Part shown: piece after piece, positions 51,661 to 60,490 of the stretch
How positions within the stretch are numbered: the first letter of the stretch is position 1
Layout: each line of letters opens with the position of its first letter
Assembly: GCA_002387205.1 (NCBI GenBank)
Contig: DGLA01000016.1
Span: forward strand, 403,327-467,326
Source of the DNA: Stutzerimonas stutzeri
Lineage (GTDB): Bacteria; Pseudomonadota; Gammaproteobacteria; Pseudomonadales; Pseudomonadaceae
Direction of reading: 5' to 3'
DNA length: 64,000 bases
Program-made: the position numbers and the translations under genes
The notes under the pieces: generated by a model
What the model saw: the letters and a program-made list of their open reading frames with translations, nothing else
The model's database searches: none
Told to the model about the DNA's origin: nothing

Positions 51661-52596
51661 ATGACCCAGAAAATCGTCGTCGCGGCGCTGTACAAGTTCG
51701 TCTCCCTGCCGGACTACATGGCGTTGCGTGAACCCCTGCTTGAAACCATGACTGTCAACGGTATCAAGGGCACGCTGCTGCTCGCCGAAGAAGGCATCAA
51801 TGGCACGGTGTCCGGCAGCCGCGAAGGGATCGATGCCTTGCTCGCCTGGTTTGGTACCGATGCGCGCCTGGCCGATATCGATCACAAGGAGTCCTACTGC
51901 GACGAGCAGCCGTTCTATCGCACCAAGGTCAAGCTGAAGAAGGAAATCGTCACCCTCGGTGTGCCAGGCGTCGATCCCAACCAGCGCGTCGGCACCTATG
52001 TCGATCCAAAGGACTGGAACGCCCTGATCGAAGATCCGGAAGTGCTGTTGATCGACACCCGCAACGACTACGAAGTGGCCATCGGCACCTTCGAAGGCGC
52101 CGTGGACCCGAAGACCAAATCCTTCCGCGAATTTCCCGATTACATCAAGGCGCACTACGACCCGGCCAAGCACAAGAAGGTCGCGATGTTCTGCACCGGT
52201 GGCATTCGCTGCGAGAAGGCCTCCAGCTATATGCTCGGCGAGGGCTTCGAGGAGGTGTATCACCTCAAGGGCGGCATCCTTAAATACCTCGAAGAGGTAC
52301 CGCAGGAAGAAACCCGCTGGCGCGGCGACTGCTTCGTCTTCGACAACCGGGTGACCGTCCGCCATGACCTCACCGAGGGCGACTTCGACCAATGCCACGC
52401 GTGTCGCACGCCGATCTCGCTGGAGGACCGCCAATCGGAGCACTACGCTCCAGGCATCAGCTGCCCGCACTGCTGGGATAACCTCAGTGAAAAGACGCGT
52501 CACAGCGCGCGTGAGCGGCAAAAGCAGATCGAACTGGCGCTCAAGCGCAACCAGCCACACCCCATCGGCTACAACTATCGCAAGGCAGGCTTGTAG
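51661..52596 (+). CDS. trhO: TrhO, tRNA uridine-34 hydroxylase (rhodanese)
   Basis: The 311-residue protein has an N-terminal ferredoxin-like domain (LLLAEEGINGTVSGSREGID), a rhodanese domain with catalytic Cys178 in MFCTGGIRCEKASSYML, and a C-terminal zinc-binding region (CHACRTPIS, GISCPHCWDNL). TrhO (formerly YceA) hydroxylates U34 in tRNA using oxygen. It stands 143 bases after bolA. Confidence 0.94.
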   Translation: MTQKIVVAALYKFVSLPDYMALREPLLETMTVNGIKGTLLLAEEGINGTVSGSREGIDALLAWFGTDARLADIDHKESYCDEQPFYRTKVKLKKEIVTLGVPGVDPNQRVGTYVDPKDWNALIEDPEVLLIDTRNDYEVAIGTFEGAVDPKTKSFREFPDYIKAHYDPAKHKKVAMFCTGGIRCEKASSYMLGEGFEEVYHLKGGILKYLEEVPQEETRWRGDCFVFDNRVTVRHDLTEGDFDQCHACRTPISLEDRQSEHYAPGISCPHCWDNLSEKTRHSARERQKQIELALKRNQPHPIGYNYRKAGL

Positions 52597-52652
52597 CCGC
52601 GACAGCCATAAGGCGCGACAAACGCGTTTCATCTGATAAAACCGGAGCCCCG

Positions 52653-53282
52653 ATGAGCCGACTGATCTATGTGATGGACCCGATGTGCTCATGGTGCTGG
52701 GGCTTTGCGCCGGTCGTGCAGGCACTGATCGAGCAGGCGCAGGCAGGTGGCGTCGGTACCGATCTCGTGGTCGGCGGCTTGCGTCAGGAACGTACCGCGA
52801 TGGACCAGGCCGCTCGTGACCGCACCGCTTCCTACTGGCATGCGGTACATGAGGCGAGTGGCCAACCCTTCAACTTCGAGGCAGGTCTGCCGGAAGGGCT
52901 GGTTTACGACACCGAGCCGGCCTGCCGTGCGCTGGTTGCGGCACGTGATCTCGACCAGCAAGCCGCATGGCGACTCGCTGGGCTCATCCAGCGGGCCTTC
53001 TACGTCGAAGGGCGCAACGTCACGCTGCCGCCGGAACTTGTCGAGCTGGCCGAGACGGCAGGCATACCACGCATCGAGTTCGCCGACCGCTTCGATTCCC
53101 AGGCGGCGCGCGACGCCACCGTTGCGGATTTCGAGTGGGCGCGCAATCTAGGCGTCGCCGGTTTCCCTACCTTGCTCGCCGAGCACGAAGGTCAGCTGGC
53201 ATTGGTGACCAACGGCTTTCAGCCGCTCGATGCGCTGTCGCCGTTGCTGGGGCGCTGGCTGGACCACAACATCAATGCCTGA
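52653..53282 (+). CDS. DsbA-family cytoplasmic thioredoxin-fold protein
   Basis: The 209-residue protein begins RLIYVMDPMCSWCWGFAPVV, with a CxxC site (C12-S-W-C15) and no signal peptide, so it is probably cytoplasmic like FrnE-type DsbA proteins. The cis-Pro segment is VAGFPTLLAEHEG. It could reduce or isomerise disulfides under stress. It overlaps the ABC transporter start by eight bases, so the two are coupled. Confidence 0.87.
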   Translation: MSRLIYVMDPMCSWCWGFAPVVQALIEQAQAGGVGTDLVVGGLRQERTAMDQAARDRTASYWHAVHEASGQPFNFEAGLPEGLVYDTEPACRALVAARDLDQQAAWRLAGLIQRAFYVEGRNVTLPPELVELAETAGIPRIEFADRFDSQAARDATVADFEWARNLGVAGFPTLLAEHEGQLALVTNGFQPLDALSPLLGRWLDHNINA

Positions 53283-55056
53283 TCAGCTCAGCTGGGCTGA
53301 GATCCGCCGCCTCGCGCTGCACCATCGCAAAGCGCTGATACTGGCCAATCTGGTCGCGGTGCTGGCCACGCTGTGCAGCGTGCCGATCCCCTTGTTGTTG
53401 CCGTTGCTGGTCGACGAGGTGCTGCTGAAGCAGGGCGACACGGCGCTGCAGATCATGGACAGGCTGTTGCCATCCGACTGGCAGACGGCAATCGGATATA
53501 TCGGTCTGATGCTCTGCGTAACCCTGTTGCTGCGTGCATCGGCTCTGATGTTCAACGTTCTGCAGGCGCGTCTGTTCGCCCGGTTGTCCAAGGATCTGGT
53601 CTATCGCATCCGTGTGCGCCTGATCGAGCGGCTCAAGCGCATTGCGCTGAGCGAGTATGAAAGCCTGGGCGGTGGGACCGTCGCCGCGCACCTGGTCACC
53701 GATCTGGAGACCATCGACAAATTCATCGGCGAGACCCTCAGCCGTTTGCTGGTCGCCTTGCTGTCCATTGCCGGTACGGCGGCAATCCTGCTCTGGATGC
53801 ATTGGCAGCTGGCGCTGTTGATCCTCTTGTTCAATCCGCTGGTGATCTACGCCACGGTGCAGCTGGGCAAGCGCGTCAAACACCTGAAGAAACTTGAGAA
53901 CGACAGTACCTCGCTGTTCACCCAGGCACTCACCGAAACGCTGGACGCGATCCAGGAAGTCCGCGCCGGCAACCGCCAGGGTTTCTTCCTTGGCCGCCTC
54001 GGCCTGCGGGCTCGCGAAGTCAGGGACTACGCAGTCGCTTCGCAGTGGAAGACGGACGCCTCCAACCGCGCCAGTGGGCTGCTGTTCCAGTTCGGTATCG
54101 ACATCTTCCGCGCCGCAGCCATGCTCACGGTGCTGTTTTCCGACCTGTCCATCGGACAGATGCTCGCGGTGTTCAGCTACCTGTGGTTCATGATCGGCCC
54201 GGTGGAGCAGCTGCTCAATCTGCAGTACGCCTTCTACGCGGCGGGCGGTGCGCTGAGCCGCATCAACCAGCTGCTGGCGCGTGCCGATGAGCCTCAATAC
54301 GTCGGCGGCCAGGACCCGTTCGCGGGGCGCGATACCGTGGACATCGAGGTTCAGGGGCTGTGCTTTTCCTATCAGGATGAGCCGGTGCTGGAAGGTCTGG
54401 ACCTTTCCATCTCTGCGGGAGAAAAGGTCGCCATCGTCGGCGCCAGCGGCGGCGGCAAGAGCACCCTGGTGCAGTTGCTGCTGGGCCTCTATCAGCCGCA
54501 GGCCGGGCATATCCGCTTCGCCGGGGTGGAGGTGCAGGACATCGGACTGCCCACGGTTCGCGACAACGTCGCCGTGGTCCTGCAACATCCCGCACTGTTC
54601 AACGACACGGTACGCGCCAACCTGCTGATGGGCCGCGAGCGGGACGACCAGGCGTGCTGGCGTGCGTTGGAAATCGCCCAGCTGGCCGATACGATCCGCC
54701 AGCTTCCGGCCGGGCTGGACAGCATCGTCGGGCGTTCCGGTGTGCGTTTGTCCGGCGGGCAGAGGCAACGGCTGGCAGTCGCCCGCATGGTCCTGGCCGA
54801 GCCCAAGGTGGTCATCCTCGACGAGGCGACCTCGGCGCTGGACGCGGCCACCGAATATGCCCTGCACCAGGGGCTCAATCGCTTTCTGCAAGGCCGTACC
54901 ACGCTGATCATTGCGCACCGTCTGTCGGCAGTGAAGCAGGCCGATCGCGTCCTCGTATTCGACGGTGGACGCATCGCCGAGCAGGGCGATCATCAGCAGC
55001 TGATCGCCGACGGCGGGCTCTACGCCAAGCTTTACGGGCATCTTCAGCAGCATTGA
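53275..55056 (+). CDS. ABC exporter (fused membrane and ATPase domains)
   Basis: The 593-residue half-transporter has six membrane helices (about 20-330) and an ATPase domain with Walker A VGASGGGKST, LSGGQRQRLAVARMVLA signature, Walker B KVVILDEATSALD and IAHRLSAVKQ. It would act as a homodimer; substrate unknown. ATG 53275 overlaps the DsbA-like stop. The coupling suggests export or redox protection of a thiol or peptide compound, which is inference. Confidence 0.88.
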   Translation: MPDQLSWAEIRRLALHHRKALILANLVAVLATLCSVPIPLLLPLLVDEVLLKQGDTALQIMDRLLPSDWQTAIGYIGLMLCVTLLLRASALMFNVLQARLFARLSKDLVYRIRVRLIERLKRIALSEYESLGGGTVAAHLVTDLETIDKFIGETLSRLLVALLSIAGTAAILLWMHWQLALLILLFNPLVIYATVQLGKRVKHLKKLENDSTSLFTQALTETLDAIQEVRAGNRQGFFLGRLGLRAREVRDYAVASQWKTDASNRASGLLFQFGIDIFRAAAMLTVLFSDLSIGQMLAVFSYLWFMIGPVEQLLNLQYAFYAAGGALSRINQLLARADEPQYVGGQDPFAGRDTVDIEVQGLCFSYQDEPVLEGLDLSISAGEKVAIVGASGGGKSTLVQLLLGLYQPQAGHIRFAGVEVQDIGLPTVRDNVAVVLQHPALFNDTVRANLLMGRERDDQACWRALEIAQLADTIRQLPAGLDSIVGRSGVRLSGGQRQRLAVARMVLAEPKVVILDEATSALDAATEYALHQGLNRFLQGRTTLIIAHRLSAVKQADRVLVFDGGRIAEQGDHQQLIADGGLYAKLYGHLQQH

Positions 55057-55156
55057 GGATGGGCTTGGGCGCTAGCCGGTGCGTCCAGTCCCATGACAAG
55101 CATCGAGAGATGGCTCTGTGCTATCAAAGCCTGATCAAATTGGTCTGAAATCGCAT

Positions 55157-55183
55157 TCAACTTTAGTCGCGACCTGCCGACTT
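55157..55183 (+). promoter_or_regulatory. Sigma-28 (FliA) promoter of the chemoreceptor gene
   Basis: TCAACTTT (55157-55164) and GCCGACTT (55176-55183) are 11 bases apart, very near the FliA consensus TCAAGTTT-N11-GCCGATAA. It ends 34 bases before the receptor start. Receptor genes are typical FliA targets. Confidence 0.8.
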
Positions 55184-55217
55184 GATTAGGTGCACATCTT
55201 TCTTAGGGATCCCTCTG

Positions 55218-57167
55218 ATGCAGTCCGTCGATCTATTCGCCAACCTTTCCGTGGGCAAGAAGTTGCTGCTTGGCTTCGCCATGGTGCTCTTGCTGACAAT
55301 GGGCGTTGCCGGGACTGGCTTCTATGCCGTGGATTCGATCCTGTCCCGCTCCTCCCAGATGAATCAGCTGTCGCATATCAACGCCGCAATCCTCGCGGCC
55401 CGGGGCGAGGAGCGCGACTATGCGCTTACACGCAATGAGGCCTCAGCCACCGCCTTGCGCAGTACCCTCGCCAAGCTCAATCAGGAGCTCGATGAACTTG
55501 CCGAAAACTCCTCGGAAGAAGAGCAACAGATCCTGCAGCAGGTCCGCAGTGATGCGGCTGTCTATGCCGGACAGTTCGATAGCTACCAACAGCTGATCAG
55601 CCGGGGCGCGGAGCTGCGTGAACGCATGACCGATGCAGCGCAGAAGAGCCGTGAGGAGTTCGAGTACATCGAACTGGACATGTATGACGCGGTGCGTGTG
55701 TTGCGTCTGGAGGGGGACCACCTCAAGGGCAGCGACCCGCTGACCATCGCCGAAGCCGCCTCTGGCCTGACCAAGCGCATCCTCGACTTGCGCACCTTCG
55801 AGAATGTGTTCATCGGCAACAGCGCCCAGACCGCCGTGGACAGCTGGAACGAATCCTATGAAGACGTGACCACCATTGGCACCAGCCTCAAGACCTGGCT
55901 CAACGACGAGCAGAAAGCCACCATGGACGGCGCCCTCGCGGCGCTGGCCAGCTATAGGCAGGCGTTCGACGAGTTTCGCAACAGCCGTGCCGAGCGCGTT
56001 GCGCTCGAGCGGGCCATGGTGACCCAGGCTCAGCGCATTCTCGATGCAGCCGACCAGGCACTGGCTGGCGCCACCGAAGCCATGCAGGATCAGCGTCGCA
56101 GCGCCTACCTGCTACTCGGAGTCATCAGCATACTCGCGGTCGTGATTGGTCTGGCTGCCGCCACGGCCATCTCACGCATGATCGTCCTGCCGCTGCGCTA
56201 CACCGTTCAGTTGGCGCAGCGTGTGGCCGATGGCGATCTCACCCAGTCGCAGGCGGTTAGCCGTCGTGATGAGCTGGGGCAGTTGCAGCAGGCGATGTAT
56301 GACATGACGCAGAGCCTGCGCACGCTCATCGGCCGGATTGGCGGCGGCGTCGGCCAGATCGCAACCGCTGCCGAGCAGCTGTCTTCCGTGACCGCGCAAA
56401 CCAGCGCTGGGGTGCAGAAGCAGCGTGTCGAGACCGAGCAGGTTGCTGCGGCGATGCATGAGATGGCCGCTACCGTGCAGGAAGTCGCGCAGAACGCCGA
56501 GCAGGCGTCACTGGCGGCACGCCAGGCTGATCAGCAGGCCCGGCAGGGTGACCGGGTCGTTCAGGAGGCTATCGGTCAGATCGGCAGCCTGTCCGGAGAG
56601 GTCGAGCATTCCGCTCATGCCATCGAAGAACTGAATACCGAGAGCGGTCGCATTGGCAGCGTCCTGGAAGTGATCCGGGCGGTCGCCGAGCAGACCAACC
56701 TGCTGGCACTCAACGCAGCGATCGAAGCGGCGCGTGCCGGCGAACAGGGGCGAGGGTTTGCCGTTGTGGCAGACGAAGTGCGCGCCCTTGCACGCCGCAC
56801 CCACGATTCCACCGAGGAGATCGAAGGCCTGATCGGCAACCTGCAGCGTGTTGCGCATAAAGCCGTGGAGCAGATGCAAACCAGCCGCGATCTCACCCAG
56901 CGCACGGTTGACCTGGCCGGTGAAGCGGGTACGGCCCTGAGCCGCATCACCGAATCGGTATCGACCATCGAGCAGATGAACCAGCAGATCGCCGCGGCGG
57001 CCGAGCAGCAGAGCGCGGTGGCCGAAAACATTTCCGAAAGCGTGACGCGCGTACGCGACATCGGCGAACAGAGTGCCAGCGGCAGTGAACAGACCGCTGC
57101 GGCCAGTGCCGAGCTGGCGCGCCTGGGCGTCGAGCTGCAGGGTCTGGTGGCGCGTTTCCGCACCTGA
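55218..57167 (+). CDS. Methyl-accepting chemotaxis protein
   Basis: The 649-residue receptor has membrane helix 1 (about 14-37), a large periplasmic helical domain (about 38-295), helix 2 (about 297-320), a HAMP domain, and a signalling domain with VIRAVAEQTNLLALNAAIEA, ARAGEQGRGFAVVADEVRAL and methylation helices. The ligand domain length (about 255 residues) resembles the bimodular HBM type, as in the receptor for TCA-cycle acids, but the ligand is not known. ATG 55218 is chosen because it starts the conserved N terminus. Confidence 0.92.
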   Translation: MQSVDLFANLSVGKKLLLGFAMVLLLTMGVAGTGFYAVDSILSRSSQMNQLSHINAAILAARGEERDYALTRNEASATALRSTLAKLNQELDELAENSSEEEQQILQQVRSDAAVYAGQFDSYQQLISRGAELRERMTDAAQKSREEFEYIELDMYDAVRVLRLEGDHLKGSDPLTIAEAASGLTKRILDLRTFENVFIGNSAQTAVDSWNESYEDVTTIGTSLKTWLNDEQKATMDGALAALASYRQAFDEFRNSRAERVALERAMVTQAQRILDAADQALAGATEAMQDQRRSAYLLLGVISILAVVIGLAAATAISRMIVLPLRYTVQLAQRVADGDLTQSQAVSRRDELGQLQQAMYDMTQSLRTLIGRIGGGVGQIATAAEQLSSVTAQTSAGVQKQRVETEQVAAAMHEMAATVQEVAQNAEQASLAARQADQQARQGDRVVQEAIGQIGSLSGEVEHSAHAIEELNTESGRIGSVLEVIRAVAEQTNLLALNAAIEAARAGEQGRGFAVVADEVRALARRTHDSTEEIEGLIGNLQRVAHKAVEQMQTSRDLTQRTVDLAGEAGTALSRITESVSTIEQMNQQIAAAAEQQSAVAENISESVTRVRDIGEQSASGSEQTAAASAELARLGVELQGLVARFRT

Positions 57168-57207
57168 TCCGTTGCGCTGCCGCATCAAAGCCCCGGCTGA
57201 TCAGACG

Positions 57208-57334
57208 GTGTAAGAACGTAGCGAGCGACGGTCAGGCAAGCAAAAACAGGCGAAGAAGCGAATTTTACGAGCCGTAAATGAGCATGCCGAGCCTGTTTTT
57301 AACGCTGCCTGACCGAGCGCAGCGGTTCTCACAC
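57208..57334. repeat. 127-bp imperfect palindromic intergenic element
   Basis: The left arm begins GTGTAAGAACGTAGCG with GGTCAGGCAAGCAAAAACAG, and the right arm has CCTGTTTTTAACGCTGCCTG then ACCGAGCGCAGCGGTTCTC and ACAC, its imperfect complement, about 45 bases long. The centre carries TTTAC (57264-57268) and GTAAA (57274-57278). It lies between the chemoreceptor and APC genes and resembles REP/BIME-like elements of the P. stutzeri group. It may act as a terminator or mRNA-protecting structure. Confidence 0.75.
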
Positions 57335-57493
57335 ATTCTGCATTGCCGGGGCTTTGTCGTGCATAACGCTGAACTCCCTCGAGCCTCCGGCTATCTAGTA
57401 GAGGAACGCGGCTCCTGTCGCACCCATCGGAGATGCCTGATTGAACGGCCTGCAGCGCGCGAATCCAAACCTCGTCCCGGAAGCGACCCAGCC

Positions 57494-58810
57494 ATGAAAA
57501 ACATCGGATCCGATTCGGGCGGGTCCCGGCTGAAGCAGGCGATTACCGGCCCGGCGCTGTTTCTGTTCATCCTCGGCGATGTGCTGGGTGCGGGGGTCTA
57601 CGCCCTGGTGGGCAAGATCGCCGGTGAGGCGGGTGGCGCGGTCTGGGTGCCGCTGCTGGTCGCGCTGGGGTTCGCCATGCTGACGGCCGCTTCCTACGCC
57701 GAGCTGGTGACCAAGTACCCGAAGGCGGGCGGTGCGGCGGTATTCGCCGAGCGCGCGTTTGGCAAGCCGCTGCTGTCGTTCCTGGTCGGCTTCTGCATGC
57801 TGGCGGCCGGCGTGACCAGTGCCGCAGGGCTGTCACTGGCGTTCGCCGGTGACTATCTGGGCGCCTTTCTCGATACCCCGGCGGTGCCGACCGCATTAGC
57901 CTTCCTGACCATCGTCGCGTTGCTCAATGCGCGAGGCATCAAGGAGTCGCTCGGTGCCAACGCGGTGATGACGGTCATCGAGGTGTCGGGCCTCCTGTTC
58001 GTCGTGATCCTGGCTGCACGCTTCCTCATGAGCGGGCAGGGAGAACCATCCAGAGTGCTGGAGTTCGCTCCCGGCGTATCACCGGCAATCGCCGTGCTGG
58101 GGGCTGCGCTGATCGCGTTTTACTCCTTCGTTGGTTTCGAGGTGTCGGCCAATGTGGCAGAAGAGGTGAAGGACGTGCGGCGCAACTACCCGCGCGCGCT
58201 GTTCGGTGCCCTGTTGGTGGCCGGGCTGGTCTACATGGGCGTTGGTGTCGCCGCGACGGCCGTGCTTTCACCTGCCACGTTGGCTGGCTCGTCGGCCCCC
58301 TTGCTAGATGTGGTACGGGCGACGGGCTATGCCGTGCCGGACTGGCTGTTCGCAGCCGTGGCCCTGGTGGCGGTTGCCAATGGGGCGCTGCTCACCATGA
58401 TCATGTCCAGCCGCCTGGCGTATGGAATGGCCGATGAGGGGTTGCTGCCGTCGGTGCTGACCCGGGTATTGCCAGAACGGCGAACCCCCTGGCTGGCAAT
58501 CGTCCTCACGACCTTGCTGGCGATGATTCTCACCGTGACCGGTACGCTGACGGCACTCGCCGAAACCGTGGTGCTGTTGCTGCTGTTCGTATTCATGAGC
58601 ACCAACGTGGCGGTGCTGGTGTTGCGCAAGGACAAGATCGCCGAGCCGCATTTTCGCACCCCGACCATCCTTCCCGTCCTGGCGATCCTGTCCTGCCTGG
58701 TGCTCCTGTCCCAGCAAGGCGCGGGCACCTGGCTGCGTGCAGGGCTGCTGATGGCGCTCGGGGCAGTTCTCTACGGAGTTGGCCACTGGCGCAAGGGGCG
58801 TGGCCGGTAG
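57494..58810 (+). CDS. APC-superfamily amino acid permease
   Basis: The 438-residue protein has about 12 membrane helices and APC motifs: FLFILGDVLGAGVYALVGKI, YAELVTKYPKAGGAAVFAER, FYSFVGFEVSANVAEEVKDV. It should import an amino acid or amine by proton symport; the substrate is unknown. ATG 57494 lies after the palindromic element; upstream frame sequence is not conserved. Its stop codon directly abuts the stop of the convergent YdjM-like gene. Confidence 0.88.
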   Translation: MKNIGSDSGGSRLKQAITGPALFLFILGDVLGAGVYALVGKIAGEAGGAVWVPLLVALGFAMLTAASYAELVTKYPKAGGAAVFAERAFGKPLLSFLVGFCMLAAGVTSAAGLSLAFAGDYLGAFLDTPAVPTALAFLTIVALLNARGIKESLGANAVMTVIEVSGLLFVVILAARFLMSGQGEPSRVLEFAPGVSPAIAVLGAALIAFYSFVGFEVSANVAEEVKDVRRNYPRALFGALLVAGLVYMGVGVAATAVLSPATLAGSSAPLLDVVRATGYAVPDWLFAAVALVAVANGALLTMIMSSRLAYGMADEGLLPSVLTRVLPERRTPWLAIVLTTLLAMILTVTGTLTALAETVVLLLLFVFMSTNVAVLVLRKDKIAEPHFRTPTILPVLAILSCLVLLSQQGAGTWLRAGLLMALGAVLYGVGHWRKGRGR

Positions 58811-59848
58811 TCAGCCCCGCTCGAGTTCGGCTGCCCACTCGGCCAGCGGCAGCGCTGGCTGCTGGTGCCAGATGCGCTGCCAGATCTGTTCCAGCCGATC
58901 CAGGCCGCCGCGCTCCGTCGGAAGTCGTTCGACGTAGGGGATCAACCTCCAGTCATCCCCTTCACGTTCGGCCAGGGCGAAGCGGAAGGGATGAAAACCG
59001 GTCATGCCAAGGCGCAGATCAGTGACCAGCAGTTTGCCCTCGACTTCGTCGTAACGCAGCACGCCGTCGGTAAACCATTGCAAGCGCTGATGTTGCGGCG
59101 ACCCGCTGAGCGCCCTTGCGAGCCCTTCACCACGGGGCAGGGGGACCAGTTCCGGCGGGCTGCGATCGAACCAGCTCACCAGCGACTCGTAGTAGCTGTC
59201 ACCCTCGACGACGATGACCCGCCACAAGAGGCTATTGAACGGCGTCGGCGTGCTGAACACCCGGCTTGGCTGAACGCCTTGCCGGTCCATGACCGCTTCC
59301 ACACGCTGCTCGGCCATCTGCTTGCCCATGACGGTGAAACCCAGGTACAGCGACGTCACGGCCAACGCCACGACCGGGCCGCGAGGGCTCCCCTTCAAAC
59401 CGGATATTGCCGCGACCAGCACAGCCAGAAGCAAGGGGACGCTGTACACCGGATCGATGATGAATACGCTGGACCATGCCACCGGTGGCGTTGCCAGCGG
59501 CCAGAACAACTGGGTGCCATAGCTGGTGAAGGCGTCGAGCAGCACATGGGTCGCCAGCACCAGCCATATCGTCAGGAACAGGCGTCTGCCTGTGTAGTTC
59601 GGGTCGGGTCGTATCCGTCGCGCCAGCCAGGTCAGCGCGACGGCCAGCAGGCTGAGGACAAACAGCGAGTGGCTGAAGCCGCGGTGGTAGGTCATGTCCG
59701 CGACCGCGTCGCCATAATCGATAACCACGTCGAGGTCAGGCAGGGTGCCCAGCATCGCGCCATACAGCAACGCCTTGCGGCCTTGCCAGCGACCGAGCAG
59801 AGAGGCCTGAACCGTGGCGCCGAGCAGGGCCTGGGTAATCGAGTCCAT
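58811..59848 (-). CDS. YdjM-like membrane-bound metal-dependent hydrolase
   Basis: The 345-residue protein starts MDSITQALLGATVQASLLG and has GAMLGTLPDLDVVIDYGDAV, THVLLDAFTSYGTQLFWPL and MTYHRGFSHSLFVL with conserved His and Asp, plus about five membrane helices, matching the YdjM/DUF457 family. It is predicted to bind a metal; the activity is uncharacterised. ATG 59848 starts the conserved N terminus. It is divergent from arfB. Confidence 0.85.
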   Translation of the reverse strand: MDSITQALLGATVQASLLGRWQGRKALLYGAMLGTLPDLDVVIDYGDAVADMTYHRGFSHSLFVLSLLAVALTWLARRIRPDPNYTGRRLFLTIWLVLATHVLLDAFTSYGTQLFWPLATPPVAWSSVFIIDPVYSVPLLLAVLVAAISGLKGSPRGPVVALAVTSLYLGFTVMGKQMAEQRVEAVMDRQGVQPSRVFSTPTPFNSLLWRVIVVEGDSYYESLVSWFDRSPPELVPLPRGEGLARALSGSPQHQRLQWFTDGVLRYDEVEGKLLVTDLRLGMTGFHPFRFALAEREGDDWRLIPYVERLPTERGGLDRLEQIWQRIWHQQPALPLAEWAAELERG

Positions 59849-59984
59849 GCGGGATTCCATATGCTGCGAGAGGGCTACAGTAGCTGAACCCGCCTGGCTG
59901 TAGCGGTTCGAAATCATATAAAAACGTGTCCACCCGTCCCGGCTGGTGGACAATGCCCGTCTATTTTCGATTCACGAAGGACCG

Positions 59985-60398
59985 ATGCTCGACATATCCA
60001 ACAGCGTGCAGCTGCCTGACAGCGAGATCGAACTGACCGCTATTCGCGCCCAGGGTGCCGGCGGCCAGAACGTCAACAAGGTATCCAGTGCGCTGCACCT
60101 GCGCTTCGACATCAATGCCTCATCATTGCCGCCGTTCTACAAGGAACGGTTGCTGGCGCTGCGCGACAGCCGCATCACCGGAGACGGCGTGATCGTCATC
60201 AAGGCGCAGCAGTATCGCACCCAGGAGCAGAACCGTGCCGACGCCCTGGAGCGCCTGGCAGAGATGATCCGTGGTGTAACCAAGGTGGAAAAGGCGCGCC
60301 GACCGACGCGCCCCACATTGGGCTCCAAGAAACGCCGCCTGGAAGGCAAGACCAAGCGCGGCGCGATCAAGGCCGGACGCGGCAAGGTGGATTTCTAG
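59985..60398 (+). CDS. arfB: ArfB, alternative ribosome-rescue factor
   Basis: The 137-residue release-factor-like peptidyl-tRNA hydrolase has the GGQ motif in AQGAGGQNVNKVSSA (GGQ at about 26-28) and a basic C-terminal tail (TLGSKKRRLEGKTKRGAIKA) that enters the empty mRNA channel. It frees ribosomes stalled on mRNAs lacking a stop codon. ATG 59985 matches the family start. The gene is followed by a palindrome at 60457. Confidence 0.94.
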   Translation: MLDISNSVQLPDSEIELTAIRAQGAGGQNVNKVSSALHLRFDINASSLPPFYKERLLALRDSRITGDGVIVIKAQQYRTQEQNRADALERLAEMIRGVTKVEKARRPTRPTLGSKKRRLEGKTKRGAIKAGRGKVDF

Positions 60399-60456
60399 GG
60401 TCAGCCAGCGGTCTCGCTACCCGGTCATGCGCCACTGAGACCTTCTCGAGCCCGCG

Positions 60457-60477
60457 CCTGCCCAGGGCCTGGGCAGG
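60457..60477. terminator. Palindromic hairpin between arfB and the MFS gene
   Basis: CCTGCCCAGG and CCTGGGCAGG are perfect arms about a single G. It lies between two converging genes but lacks a T-tract, so it is a weak terminator candidate or other regulatory palindrome. Confidence 0.5.
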
Positions 60478-60490
60478 GCACCAAGCCCGC

